DNA of 64,000 nucleotides from Gari tellinella (Eukaryota; Mollusca; Bivalvia; Cardiida; Psammobiidae). The notes under the pieces are model-generated. The model was given only the letters and a program-made list of their open reading frames with translations, had not been told where the DNA came from and did no database searches. Numbering within the stretch: position 1 is the first letter of the stretch; every line of letters begins with the position of its first letter. Made by a program: the position numbers and the translations under genes. The DNA lies in the NCBI GenBank assembly GCA_922989275.2, contig OV277864.1:70126158-70190157 (forward strand), given 5' to 3'. Positions 55,166 through 64,000 of the stretch are shown piece by piece.

Positions 55166-56480
55166 AACATACACAATCAACGCATTATATTTCGTGTTCA
55201 GTTAATTCGTATTAGATGGTTTTCATATGGAAAGAGAAAAGGCTGCATGGACCACATCGAATGCATTTCATGGAAAATATTTTACATTTACAATTTATTG
55301 TTTATTTACTATTAGTTAAAATGTAGAAACAGTAAAGTCTTGAAAACATTGCGATTGCTATGTATGACAAGCCATTAGATAAGTTGTATTTAATGCAATT
55401 ATTGTGTTGGACTGGACGTGTTTGCCTGATAGTGGAAAAAACCTTACTTCGCAATTCCTACAAGCCAAGCAGCTTTGTTTAAACACACGAAATTATTTGC
55501 ATACTAAATAGCTTGTGTTTTGTGGCATTACGCAAAATAATATAAGTGTCCAGTAGAGTGTGAATGAAGGAAATATATTGCTGATACATTAGACTAGGCT
55601 GCTATTTATTAGATATAGATATACATATAGTTGCGAAGATTAAGCGTATGCGCTAAAGAAAACTGATTGCAGTGACAGATGCCTGTATTTTCGATGTTGC
55701 CGCTTTTGTTCAGATTAATAAATTTGTGAATATGACAGTGAATATATACACACATCATAAGCAATAATACAACAACAAACATGATTTACTACTTTACTAT
55801 TCATAAACCATATATATATATATATACAATGTATATGTATTTGCCAAAAGTAAGTCAATACCCAATTAAACAAGTTCTTTAATAAATATACAATCACAAA
55901 ATTAGTGATTTTTAACACTACCTTTGACTCCGAAAGTTTGACTAATGGTCATGTATGAGAAAATTTAAGAAACGAAATTAATCATTAGTGCAAAAGGTAA
56001 AGGTCATCTTAAAGCAAACACGTTTCTTTTTCAAACATTGGTCATTATGCATTAAAGTAAGCTTCAAATCAATTTAAAATTTTCTTGATTACCTTGCCAA
56101 TGCTTAAAAACATATATTTCAACACCAAAAGTATAAAAGTTGGTCATACATGTCAAATGTTAGAAGAGAAATGGTATATGAGAACCGAAAATGACGGCCA
56201 TCTTGAAAAATGGCGGCCATTTTGAATGTTTACGGTGCAAAAGGGCTTTTTGTTGAAAGAAAGGCCTTATCAGTATAATATGTAAACCTACTTTGATGAT
56301 TGTATATCAAGTTTATGATTTTTTCTCTAATGTGCCCAGCTATTATAGCAGAAATGAACAGAATACGTGATTTACTGGCTTATTTTAAGAGTTATCGCCC
56401 TTGTTTGTGACTTATAATTGTTTTTTCTGTCACGAAAATTCTATTTCTAGATTTTTCGACCAATTATACATTCAATAAAT
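55166..56480. other. Element interior without recognised genes
   Basis: 55808-55827 is a short TA tract. 56190-56225 has GACGGCCATCTTGAAAAATG then GCGGCCATTTTGAA, two inverse GGCCAT words. 56385-56410 (AGAGTTATCGCCCTTGTTTG) is a diverged relative of the arm unit. Nothing else. Confidence 0.4.
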
Positions 56481-57214
56481 TAAAGTGATGAGTGATTGCA
56501 AATAGCATAACAATTCATTATCATAATTCCTATTACAAGGAGATATGGAACAGAAAAAACAGAGTTATTGCCCCTGGAATAGAGCATTGACTGTAATTTT
56601 TACTTTTATTTGCATATTGAATCGTTGCTTTATGTCAAAGGTGTAAAGAAACATACAAAAGTTTGATGTTATAAAAAAACAGTCAAAAAATAACGAAAAC
56701 AAATTCCCATAAAAAATAAAATAGAAAGAGAAAAATCAGAGTTATTGCCCCTGGAAAAGGGCATTGGCTGTAATATTTACTTCCATTTGCATTTAGAATT
56801 GTTACTTTATGTCAAAGGTGTAAAGAAACATAAAAATAATTTGATGTTATAAGAACACAGACAAAAATAACGAAAGAATAACTATAAAAAATATTAAAAA
56901 GAATGAGGAAAATCAGAGTTATTGCCCCTGGAAAAGGACATTGACAGTAATATTTTACTTTTTTGATAATATTTAGCAAGTACAGACATTTGTGAACTAA
57001 TTGTATCCAGTAATAGTTCATTTGATATATTTTAAATGTAAATAAAGTTAGGTTTATATTATGGTATGCAACAATCTGCACCCAATGACCTTTGACCTAT
57101 TTCTGACCTTAATACGCGCCTAAGAACTTTACATCCCCCCTAGAATTGTTCGTATACATATGCTGAATATAAATCAAGTGGATGTTGCCCGTCTACACGA
57201 CATGCCATGAGACC
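56481..57214 (-). repeat. Right inverted arm with tandem units
   Basis: CAGAGTTATTGCCCCTGG occurs near 56562, 56736 and 56914, the inverse of the left-arm unit. The outermost 270 bp mirror 51617-51890, with several substitutions and small insertions (for example ACCCAATGACC against GGTCAACGGGT). Confidence 0.8.
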
Positions 57215-57339
57215 CATTTTCCAGAGCCTTATTTTCGATCCGTAGGCAGACTATATGCTCTTATCTCTATAACTATTATCACGCTGAATGTCGTCTGCTA
57301 AAATTAAATCGTTTGCGAGAGAAGTAAGAGTTACTTTTG

Positions 57340-57470
57340 ATATATTTTAAGATAAGATAAGATAGATACGATAAGATAAGCTTTATTTTTGAGTCGGCAA
57401 GACATATACAAATAACATAAGCTCTCAAGAGCTTTTATAACCGACTATATAACAAGTGTATGTAAACAAA
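57340..57470 (-). repeat. Retroposon 3'-end-like block with GATAA units
   Basis: AAGATAAGATAAGATAGATA and further GATAAG units run into CTTTATTTTTGAGTCGGCAA and AAGCTCTCAAGAGCTTTTAT. On the reverse strand this would be a 3' end with a TTATC repeat tail, as in some LINE/SINE families. This is inferred from the tail only. Confidence 0.45.
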
Positions 57471-57724
57471 CGTAAAGTAGCGACAAGTAAAATAGGTAAG
57501 ATACAATTTGCCTATGAGAAAGCTGCCAATCCTGTCATTATAATACATTTGTTACATATCACATTAAAGCAATTTCAGCACAGCTAAAAAATTTACTTAA
57601 AAAACAGATCGCTTAACATTATTAAAACAAAAAGGGTTTATTAACCATTGGTGTTGCAGTTGGATGACACATCACGATCCTGCGTCCTGCGGCATGCAAC
57701 ATCGTTCTGAAACACTCAACTTAA

Positions 57725-57835
57725 CTTGAGAAAATATTAATATGAGTGACAAACGGCTTTGATCCAGACCAAATGCCGCGTAACGCGGCGTCTGATCTGG
57801 ATTCAACCTGTTTTCAAATAATATCCAAGTCGCGC
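57725..57835 (+). mobile_element. Family F palindrome with partial flanks
   Basis: AATATGAGTGACAAACGGCT, then TTGATCCAGACCAAATGCCG and an inverse arm GCGTCTGATCTGGATTCAAC, then AAATAATATCCAAGTCGCGC, as in F copies. Confidence 0.6.
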
Positions 57836-57935
57836 TTAGCACTTAGGAAATATTGAAGACAACAGTATCAATGCAGACGGCATTTTGGCGGTGAAAGCAA
57901 TTTAGCAGACGATAAATGGCAGTGAAATAGTGAAA

Positions 57936-58297
57936 CTAAAGCGCCCCTCTCTACAACGGCCCTCCCAACAACGACCCCTCCTTTCAACGACCTTTTCCGC
58001 GGTTCTGTAAACAGGACAGTTATATCTAATGCTTTAACAACTGCAATAAATTCTGCTTAAAATTGTCATCTGCTGTTTCTCTCACAGTTACATAATTGAG
58101 ATTTTGACAGAAATAAAACTAAATGACAAAAGACAAACAGCTTGAATCCAGATCAGACGCCGCCTAAAGCGGCGTCTGATCTGGATTCAAGTTGTTTGCA
58201 AATGAAGGCCAATTTCCCTCCCTATAACGACTCCCTCCGAACAACGAACACAATTTTTGTCTCCCATTAGATGTCGTTGTAGAGAGGGGGCGCTGTA
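57936..58297 (+). mobile_element. Family B MITE
   Basis: The right end GTAGAGAGGGGGCGCTGTA is intact; the left end is mutated (ACTAAAGCGCCCCTCTCTAC). The core-1 palindrome at 58134-58198 is nearly perfect with tip GCCGCCTAAAGCGGC. The F-like left half is worn (AATTCTGCTTAAAATTGTCA). Confidence 0.85.
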
Positions 58298-58604
58298 CAG
58301 GGAATTGAATTTGATAAAGCAGGTTGTTTTCATTCCTTTTCAATCATAATAAACAACGTTTCCTTTTTACAAATGTGTTCGGGATATTATTCATGCTGTC
58401 AGTCGTAATGTGCTGCACGACTTGTTTATAGGTCTTTCACGTGTTGAGGCGTGCATCTGTTGAACATAATGTATGATGTGTTCAGCATTAAATTAACTAA
58501 CCACATGCACAGGAGTGACATTAATCCATCATACGCATACAGAAATAAATAGCTATACTATACCGTTCATACCAATGCGGTACACTCAGTATACTTTCAT
58601 GTCT

Positions 58605-58768
58605 CTTTTAAACCGATTTCCACACATTTTCGGTTTTCTTATATTGAAATCTATCAGCAAACAGTGTAGACTCTGATCAGAAACTGCATGATGCGGCGTC
58701 TGATCAGGCTCTTAACACTCTTTGCCTATGTCCCATATAAGGGATCGTGGGCACAAATAGGGTAAGGG
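58605..58768 (+). mobile_element. Family I element, copy 2
   Basis: TTATATTGAAATCTATCAGC, palindrome CAAACAGTGTAGACTCTGAT to CAGGCTCTTAACACTCTTTG, then CCTATGTCCCATATAAGGGA and TCGTGGGCACAAAT, as at 34858-35010. Confidence 0.6.
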
Positions 58769-59590
58769 AAAAACAAAAGAAATTGTTTATCTGATGAAGA
58801 ATAAAGACAGACAAAGTTATCCATAATACAAATAACATTTTTGATTTTAGCTTTGGATAATGTTCCGATTCTACTGAAAATATAATGATTTATTCATGTG
58901 TAGATTTTAGGTTAGTAAAACTCCTAAAATTGGTATACCCTCATGTGCAACTGCTTTAATGATCCTAAAAATTAAAATAGAATGCAAATTACAAAGTAGA
59001 TTGTCCAAAAGGTGCACATTGAATGGCAAAGAGTGTACACCTTGATCAGACTGGTCCAGTATGCCCTTTGCAAATAGTTTGGAGTCAGATACAAATGCCT
59101 CAAAATATTTAGTTTTGATTTTTAAAAAAAGACGACAATTTTTAAAGTATTGCTAACTTTACAGCAACTGTCCACAATATTTTTATTCAGTGTAAATGCT
59201 GTTCTAGATTAAGAACTTTAATACCAAACTATTCGGACCCTGATCAGATGCCGTCGGGATAGATTTTAAACTTTATCTCATTTGCGGAAAAATATAACAC
59301 TAAAAAGCAACTAAGTTGACAAAGACTAAATAGTCTACGAAAATCCGATCTTGTAACCGACTGATATCGCTTTTTCAACTCTTAGTTTAAACATAGTTTA
59401 TTTCAATTATATTTAGAAACCAATACGAAATTATATACATATGAAGTAAATGATTAGATCGAAAGCTAAAAGCTTATTGTGATCTGCTCCTTAACATAAA
59501 ATAATTCATATTAAAATCATGGCGAATGTGCGAAAACAATTGATAATAGATTTGACAATAACATTAGAAAAAAAACCTTACAACGCTTTA
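58769..59590. other. Stretch with palindrome scraps only
   Basis: 59025-59085 (GGCAAAGAGTGTACACCTTG, TTTGCAAATAGTTTGGAG) and 59228-59262 (CTATTCGGACCCTGATCAGA) are single-arm scraps. No gene seen. Confidence 0.35.
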
Positions 59591-59591
59591 T

Positions 59592-59756
59592 GTCACTACA
59601 GTCGACTTTGCAAACAGTTTGGATGCTGATCAGACGCCGCGTAGTTTGACAACCATTTCGATATACCTTAAGTCTAACATTAATACGATGGTACAGATGG
59701 TATTATGTAGGTGAAATACTTAAAGGATACAGTAAAAAATGCAGTGAAAGAGTTAA
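59592..59756 (-). mobile_element. Family F MITE, half palindrome
   Basis: GCAAACAGTTTGGATGCTGA then TCAGACGCCGCG is a complete left arm, but the right arm is reduced to TAGTTTGAC. The end AGTGAAAGAGTTAA is the F left end read inversely. Confidence 0.65.
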
Positions 59757-59761
59757 AGGGC

Positions 59762-60306
59762 TTTAAAGCGACTCGCAACCAGAAGGTGCATTAAAAATAG
59801 TAATTTGTAAATATGTGTCAAACGCTTATATAAATGGTAAAGAATTAGTTTAGGATAAGAAATTCTGTTTAAAAAAATGTATTTCAATAAAAAAAAATAT
59901 TGGTCTCTGGTGGGATTCGAACCCGGGGCCCGGCATTGGCGGACAGAAGGCAAACTAGGGGATACCGCTTAGACCAATGGACCACGGAAGTATCCGTTTA
60001 TCTCGGATCGATTTAACGTATTTCAATGTGTAGCGATTGTAAGTGCATACAACTTCGTAATTCGGCTCGTGTTTATGTCTGACCCCGTGTAGAGAAGCAA
60101 CAACAACAACTATACCGTTAGCTAACGCTATGGAAAAACGATGGAAAATATCTAAAAATCTAAGATTCGGTGACGATTCTTGAGACTTTTTTTGGACTGA
60201 TCATATTTGTTTAATGTCAGAAGCCAAATAATGCCACAAATTTGCTTTTATTTGAGTATTTTATTTTATTTTGACAAGTACACCATCCGGTTGCGAGTTC
60301 CTTTAA
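59762..60306. mobile_element. Family K element with internal tRNA-like sequence
   Basis: Left end TTTAAAGCGACTCGCAACCA then GAAGGTG; right end CACCATCCGGTTGCGAGTTC then CTTTAAA. These form about 27-bp terminal inverted repeats with three or four mismatches. The 545-bp body holds a tRNA-like block and no coding frame of note. A boundary word of TTTAA or TTAA is possible. Confidence 0.65.
59903..59988 (-). repeat. tRNA-like / SINE-head sequence inside family K
   Basis: On the reverse strand it reads CCGTGGTCCATTGGTCTAAG (A-box-like) and, about 40 bases on, GGGTTCGAATCCCACC (a good B box). The T-stem and acceptor stem do not close properly, so it is not a functional tRNA gene. A pol III promoter relic or tRNA-derived SINE head is more likely. 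Confidence 0.6.
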
Positions 60307-60494
60307 AATGCTAATAAGCAGCGTATAAAGGTGCATCTGCTTTACATTAGTAAATCAATTAGTGAACCTCATTAACTCAAAATGACTGTTTATGTTTGGA
60401 GTTAAGTTCTAAGAAACGAGAGAAAACCAAACTATTTTTAAGTCAGTCCAAAATTTATTGGAAATATTCAATGAAGATTAGCGAACATTCTACT

Positions 60495-60719
60495 AGTCTT
60501 TCCCAATAAATATAATTGTGTAAGACGAATTTCTTTCGTGGTAATCCGTGTTTAGACAGATTAGATGCCGGATAACCCGCTTTTGATTAGACTTCAAACT
60601 ATTTTCAATTAATATGAAAAACCCAACTGTCTTTTATTGCTTACATTTCTAAATTTTATTGCAGTCAATTTATTTTTCAATTTAGTTTCATTTAAACGGG
60701 AAAGAATAAAGCCCACTGT
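60495..60719 (+). mobile_element. Family A MITE, degenerate
   Basis: Left part CTTTCCCAATAAATATAATT; worn centre CAGATTAGATGCCGGATAAC, CCGCTTTTGATTAGACTTCA; right part TTTCATTTAAACGGGAAAGA, ATAAAGCCCACTGTG. Both TA ends are lost. Confidence 0.6.
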
Positions 60720-60807
60720 GTGAGAATAAGGATCGATCTGTGGATGAACAAATTAACCAAGTTGATCACTTAATCATTATCATGTTAAGCGCTACTTGCC
60801 TATAATT

Positions 60808-60874
60808 TGCGAACAGTTTGGATCCAGATCAAACGCCGCGTAAGGCGGCGTCTGATGAGGATCCAAATAGTTTG
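60808..60874. repeat. Core-1 palindrome, family F type
   Basis: GCGAACAGTTTGGATCCAGA pairs with GAGGATCCAAATAGTTTG around GCCGCGTAAGGCGGC. The region to its right (ATCAGACGATACATTTGAAG then TAGACGG) is the inverse F left half, so the full element is probably about 60800-60985. Confidence 0.7.
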
Positions 60875-61224
60875 TCATTCGTATTCAACTGTTCTTCTGT
60901 TGCAAAATCATGAAAACTATTTTTTTTAAATTATGTTTTTATCAGACGATACATTTGAAGTAGACGGTCAGTTATGATAAGAATTAACTGCGTGGACGTC
61001 TTCCTTTTGAACAAGCGTCACGTTCTTCTTTCTTTTACTCTGATTGATTGATGGAGTTGCGTTTTAGGGTACCGCGTCACACACAGTGGTCATATGGCAC
61101 TGAGCTTTTAATCTAAAATTTGGCGTTTTGTCATATTGACATCTGTATACTATATATACAATTATTTATGAAACGGCGAATACTTCTCTTTGAGCCTTGT
61201 CGTGAGAACAACAGTTTGTTTGAT

Positions 61225-61410
61225 ACAGCGTATAGTTTGGGAAGTTAGACGAAACTAAACTCTAACGCAATGCAATAACATTGAGAAATACTGACAGTTT
61301 CGTAAATGTAATTGAAGATATATTGTCTTTAAGCAGCAGACAGATTTGAATCTCATCAGGCTCTTGGTTAGCCGACTTCTTATATGAGTCAAAGTTGTAT
61401 GCAGTGGTAC
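61225..61410 (-). mobile_element. Family A-like relic
   Basis: TACAGCGTATAGTTTGGGAA, then ACTAAACTCTAACGCAATGC, AATAACATTGAGAAATACTG and GCAGCAGACAGATTTGAATC. It parallels the degenerate A copy at 42409, but no palindrome is left. Confidence 0.4.
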
Positions 61411-61479
61411 TACTTATACATAATAAATGCCTCTATGTGGAAAAATGACGTCTTCTCTAAGGTAGACATAGATAAGTGG

Positions 61480-61730
61480 TACAGTGGATAAAACGTTATT
61501 CTTTCCCAATCAACGCGTTTACGCTAAAACTATTATTTCTATTGTAAACAGTTTGGAGCCAGATCAGACGCCGGGTAACCCGTCGTCTGATCAGGCTCTA
61601 AACTGTTTGCCACCAAGATAAATTTGAATGATAAGAATTGTCCAAAAGTTGCACTTTTCTACGTTTTAGTGTTTTGCGTTTGCGTTTCGTTTTCGTTTAA
61701 ACGGGAAAGAATAACGTATTATCCACTGTA
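61480..61730 (+). mobile_element. Family A MITE
   Basis: 251 bp from TACAGTGGATAAAACGTTAT to AACGTATTATCCACTGTA. Both ends carry GGATAA where others have GGAGAA, matched between termini. The palindrome at 61546-61610 has a small tip change (CCGGGTAACCCGTCG). Confidence 0.92.
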
Positions 61731-62546
61731 TTTGTTTGAAGAAGAAGTTGACAAAATACTGGTGAGTCTCATGGATCCACACAAGATTGAGTAAACTGAA
61801 CACTTTCAACATGTTCTGCTCTATAACTCCGCACAATTCTATGTTGTGATAACTTATTAGAATTGTCTCTGCGTTATAATTCTAAGGAGTGTGCATATGG
61901 CAGAAATATGAAATATCACGTGTCTGAAAGATAAATCGCCAACGCCAAGGTTGCGATGAATCTACTGGTATTGCAACAATCAAGATTGATGTCCGGTTCG
62001 AGGTAAACTTAATAAATAAATAATTTTTCAATTCACTCGACATGTTGATACAAGCGTTAAACAATTTTGTTTAATACAAACAAAATGCTGCAGGCCCACA
62101 CATTGTTTCAATAAGAGATCCGTTCTCTTCATGTTCAAATTAATAATCATTTGGGTTAATAGATGGACAGCTTATTAAACTGTAATAATACATTTAGTCA
62201 TACGAACATATACCAATGCCCCCTTTGTTTTATTATTTATTGGTAATTATTCTCAATAAATAATTCTGCACAAACGTTGTACTTCTTGTCTTTGGGAATT
62301 AAGCTCTATTCTGTCGGCACTTAATCATATATAACTTTTAGTGTAATGCCATTGGACAGAACCGTTCCTTTACTGTATGAGTGTTGCCTTACAGGGTTGT
62401 ACTTTTTATCAAAGATTATCTACCAATTACAGAAATCTTCATAATTACGGCGACTTCACCCTTATCGGTTGCTTTACCGTCTACTTTGAAACTGTAGTCG
62501 GTAAACTTTGTCAAACCAGTATCTATGCATGTGTAAACCAGTGTCA
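61731..62546. other. Stretch without recognisable features
   Basis: AT-rich. 62448-62515 has words like ACCGTCTACTTTGAAACTGT from an F left half. No gene seen. Confidence 0.35.
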
Positions 62547-62602
62547 AGCAGTTTGGACCCAGATCAGACGTTTCGCTGCGTCTGATTTGGATTAAAACTG
62601 TT
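62547..62602 (+). repeat. Core-1 palindrome, shortened
   Basis: AAGCAGTTTGGACCCAGATC, then AGACGTTTCGCTGCGTCTGA and TTTGGATTAAAACTGTT. The centre GCCGCG is reduced. Confidence 0.6.
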
Positions 62603-62814
62603 ACAACTACCTTGTCATGTTGCAATCGGTGTAACTTCCTACCAGGAAAAGGGTTGATAAAAAATTTATTGACTAGATTCTATGTTAAGAAGACTTCAGC
62701 TTAAATTAGAATAGCGGTACTAAATATATATTCTTTGATCTGATTTAACTAGATATGTGCCTTACAGCTTTGTGATTACCCTTCACCTGTTATTAGCGTA
62801 TATTCACGCAATTT

Positions 62815-62880
62815 GAAAACAATGTATACCACTATCAGGCAAATCCTAAAGGTGCTGTTTGATCAGGGTATGCACTGTTT
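62815..62880. repeat. Core-1 palindrome relic, family E type
   Basis: GAAAACAATGTATACCACTA on the left and GATCAGGGTATGCACTGTTT on the right; the inner CAGAGGGCTCC is damaged. Confidence 0.5.
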
Positions 62881-62963
62881 TCTAAAGGATCTGTCTTTCA
62901 TGTTTCTGCATTATTTTCTGAGAAAACCATTATTGTATTAGCCAGTGTAACAGTGAAAGGGAT

Positions 62964-63315
62964 ATACAGTGCTCCTTATCTAAAACGGTCCTCCCAACAA
63001 CGACTCCCTCCTTACAAAGACTCTTACGGCTATTTCCCAAACAAGACAAAATGTTTAACACTTTAACTGCTGCAATATCGTCTGCTTCAAATTGTCGTCT
63101 GCTGTTTTTTCTCAAAATTACATTTTGATGGAATAAATATAATGACGGGTGACAAACGGCTTGAATCCAGATCAGACGCCGCGTAACCCGGCGTCTGATC
63201 TGGATTCAAGCTGTTTGCAGATGAAGGCAATTTCCCTCCCTGTAACGACTCCCTCTGAACAACGCACATAATTTTTGTCTCCCATTGGGTGTCGTTGTAG
63301 AGAGGGAGCACTGTA
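62964..63315 (+). mobile_element. Family B MITE, complete
   Basis: 352 bp from TACAGTGCTCCTTATCTAAA to GTAGAGAGGGAGCACTGTA. The palindrome at 63153-63217 is nearly perfect (CAAACGGCTTGAATCCAGAT; tip GCCGCGTAACCCGGC). The left half contains CTTTAACTGCTGCAATATCG then TCTGCTTC, close to the family F left end but internal here. Confidence 0.92.
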
Positions 63316-63890
63316 TTCTTATAGGGAGTGGAGTTTTATATACGGTGTTCTAGCGGGGGAGTTGAATTGGATAAGTAGTGTTATTGATATGAACTTTGAT
63401 TTGAGTATGAATAAAAGTGCTCAGTGATAAAAGATGGTCATTTCGTTTCTTCATAACCGTAACTTTTGCAGAGTATGACCTTTGTAGTTAACGGATGCTT
63501 TACTGACAAATTCCATAATAATTGCACTGAAAACATGCTCATGTTTATAGTTATATCGATAAAGTATGTAAAACATTGGCCAAACCCATGGAGAGTAAAA
63601 CAGTCTGTTAGTGCTGTGAATGCGGGATCACGAAATTTGAAGACTAACAACAAATGGACTTAGCTAACCTATTTGAAGAAAATGTCATTTTCGTAGGCAC
63701 GTCGATTTTGCAGTCGGCACTGGGGTTTGTTAAGTTTATAATGCAAGTACAATATTAAAATATTTGCACAATAGTGGTTTCAAAAGTGTGTAGTTCAGCT
63801 TTATCATAGTTTGTATTAAAACTGGTTTTTGTATCAAGTCTACAGATTATCGCCTTCAATAACATGACGTCTTTATTCATACTGCCTTAT
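63316..63890. other. Stretch without recognisable features
   Basis: Two overlapping frames of 65-71 codons on opposite strands (63438-63663) have no known motif. Confidence 0.35.
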
Positions 63891-63894
63891 TTTT

Positions 63895-64000
63895 AAACTT
63901 TGAAACGATATTGCAGACAACAAAATTGAAGCAGACGACAAATTGCAAATGGTTAAGATCCTAATCAGACACTGCATCATGTGGCATCTGATCAGTATCT
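63895..64000. mobile_element. Family F element cut by window end
   Basis: ACGATATTGCAGACAACAAA, GAAGCAGACGACAAATTGCA, then a core-1 centre GATCCTAATCAGACACTGCA and TGTGGCATCTGATCAGTATC, running off the window. Confidence 0.55.

Larger units (their letters stand above)
51617..57214. mobile_element. Putative 5.6-kb element with long inverted arms
   Basis: The left edge CTCATGGCATGTCGTGTAGA then CGGG recurs inversely at 57190-57214. From there inward both sides share TCTAGGGGGGATGTAAAG, a GGTCA-rich block, AACCTAACTTTATTTACATT, and then units carrying CAGGGGCAATAACTCTG (five or six on the left, three on the right). Flanks read GACCC just outside both ends, a possible 4-5 bp target duplication. 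The centre contains a decayed reverse-strand gene. Arms of about 700-1000 bp with internal tandem units are unusual for cut-and-paste elements. Superfamily not assigned. Two separate insertions in opposite orientation remain possible. Confidence 0.6.

Noticed and set aside
59903..59988. Functional tRNA gene on the reverse strand
   Set aside because: The B box is good, but acceptor and T stems do not pair and it sits within a transposon-like element.
1..64000. Bacterial operons, ribosome-binding sites or rho-independent terminators (GC hairpins with T runs)
   Set aside because: There is no coding density, the hairpins are centres of transposons, and SINE-like and microsatellite content points to an animal genome.

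Overview
This window looks like animal nuclear DNA with no intact protein-coding gene that I can recognise. It is AT-rich and dense in short non-autonomous transposons, with microsatellites, tRNA-derived SINE-like sequence and decayed tandem repeats. It has no operons, ribosome-binding sites or long open frames (the longest is 154 codons). A mollusc, probably a bivalve, is my best guess. The basis is remembered similarity of several repeats to bivalve DNA: GGCAATAACTCTG units, a decayed repeat carrying CATGGCNGCCAGTGGG, and a metazoan SINE body. The species is not determined.

I sorted the dominant elements into families by their ends and central palindrome. TA-ended, pogo/Tc1-like MITEs: A (TACAGTGGAGAAAACG ends, about 250 bp), B (TACAGTGCTCCCTC ends, about 355 bp), C (TACAGTAAAACCTCTC ends, about 205 bp). 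TTAA-ended, piggyBac-like MITEs: D (TTAACCCTTTACCC, about 250 bp), E (TTAACCCTTTCCTCCC, about 250 bp), F (TTAACCCTTTCACTGCC, about 200 bp). Smaller groups: G (TACAGT ends with a GTCGAACATACC core), H (540-560 bp with a large hairpin), I (hairpin followed by TTGCCTATGTCC), J (TTCTGACCTGTCGG ends) and K (TTTAAAGNNACTCGCAACC ends with a tRNA-like insert). Almost all carry a near-perfect 65-75 bp palindrome in the middle. There are only two palindrome classes. Core 1 (CAAACAG outside, GATCAGA inside) is found in A, B, E, F and I. Core 2 (CTTAAAGCA outside, CAGAA inside) is found in C and D. Each class therefore sits inside both TA-type and TTAA-type ends. That modular sharing, plus matched substitutions in the two arms of single copies, is the most interesting signal here.

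Layout: 1-6.5 kb is AT-rich with a few A and F relics. 6.5-15.1 kb holds H, D, A inside J, two further inverted-repeat elements, E and D. 15-30 kb carries C, F, E, D and A copies, the first R1 repeat with a TG tract, and a folded-back palindrome at 26.3 kb. 30-45 kb has the second R1 copy, A, D, a SINE at 36.2-36.5 kb, B, C and the second H. 45-51.5 kb has F, B, a decayed tandem repeat at 48.7-49.6 kb and two E copies. 51.6-57.2 kb is one putative 5.6-kb element with long inverted arms built of about 175-bp units; between them is a broken reverse-strand gene with nuclease-like acidic motifs and a cysteine-rich tail. 57.2-64 kb returns to B, F, A and the K element. Transposition functions for the short elements are not encoded here, so they must depend on transposases elsewhere.
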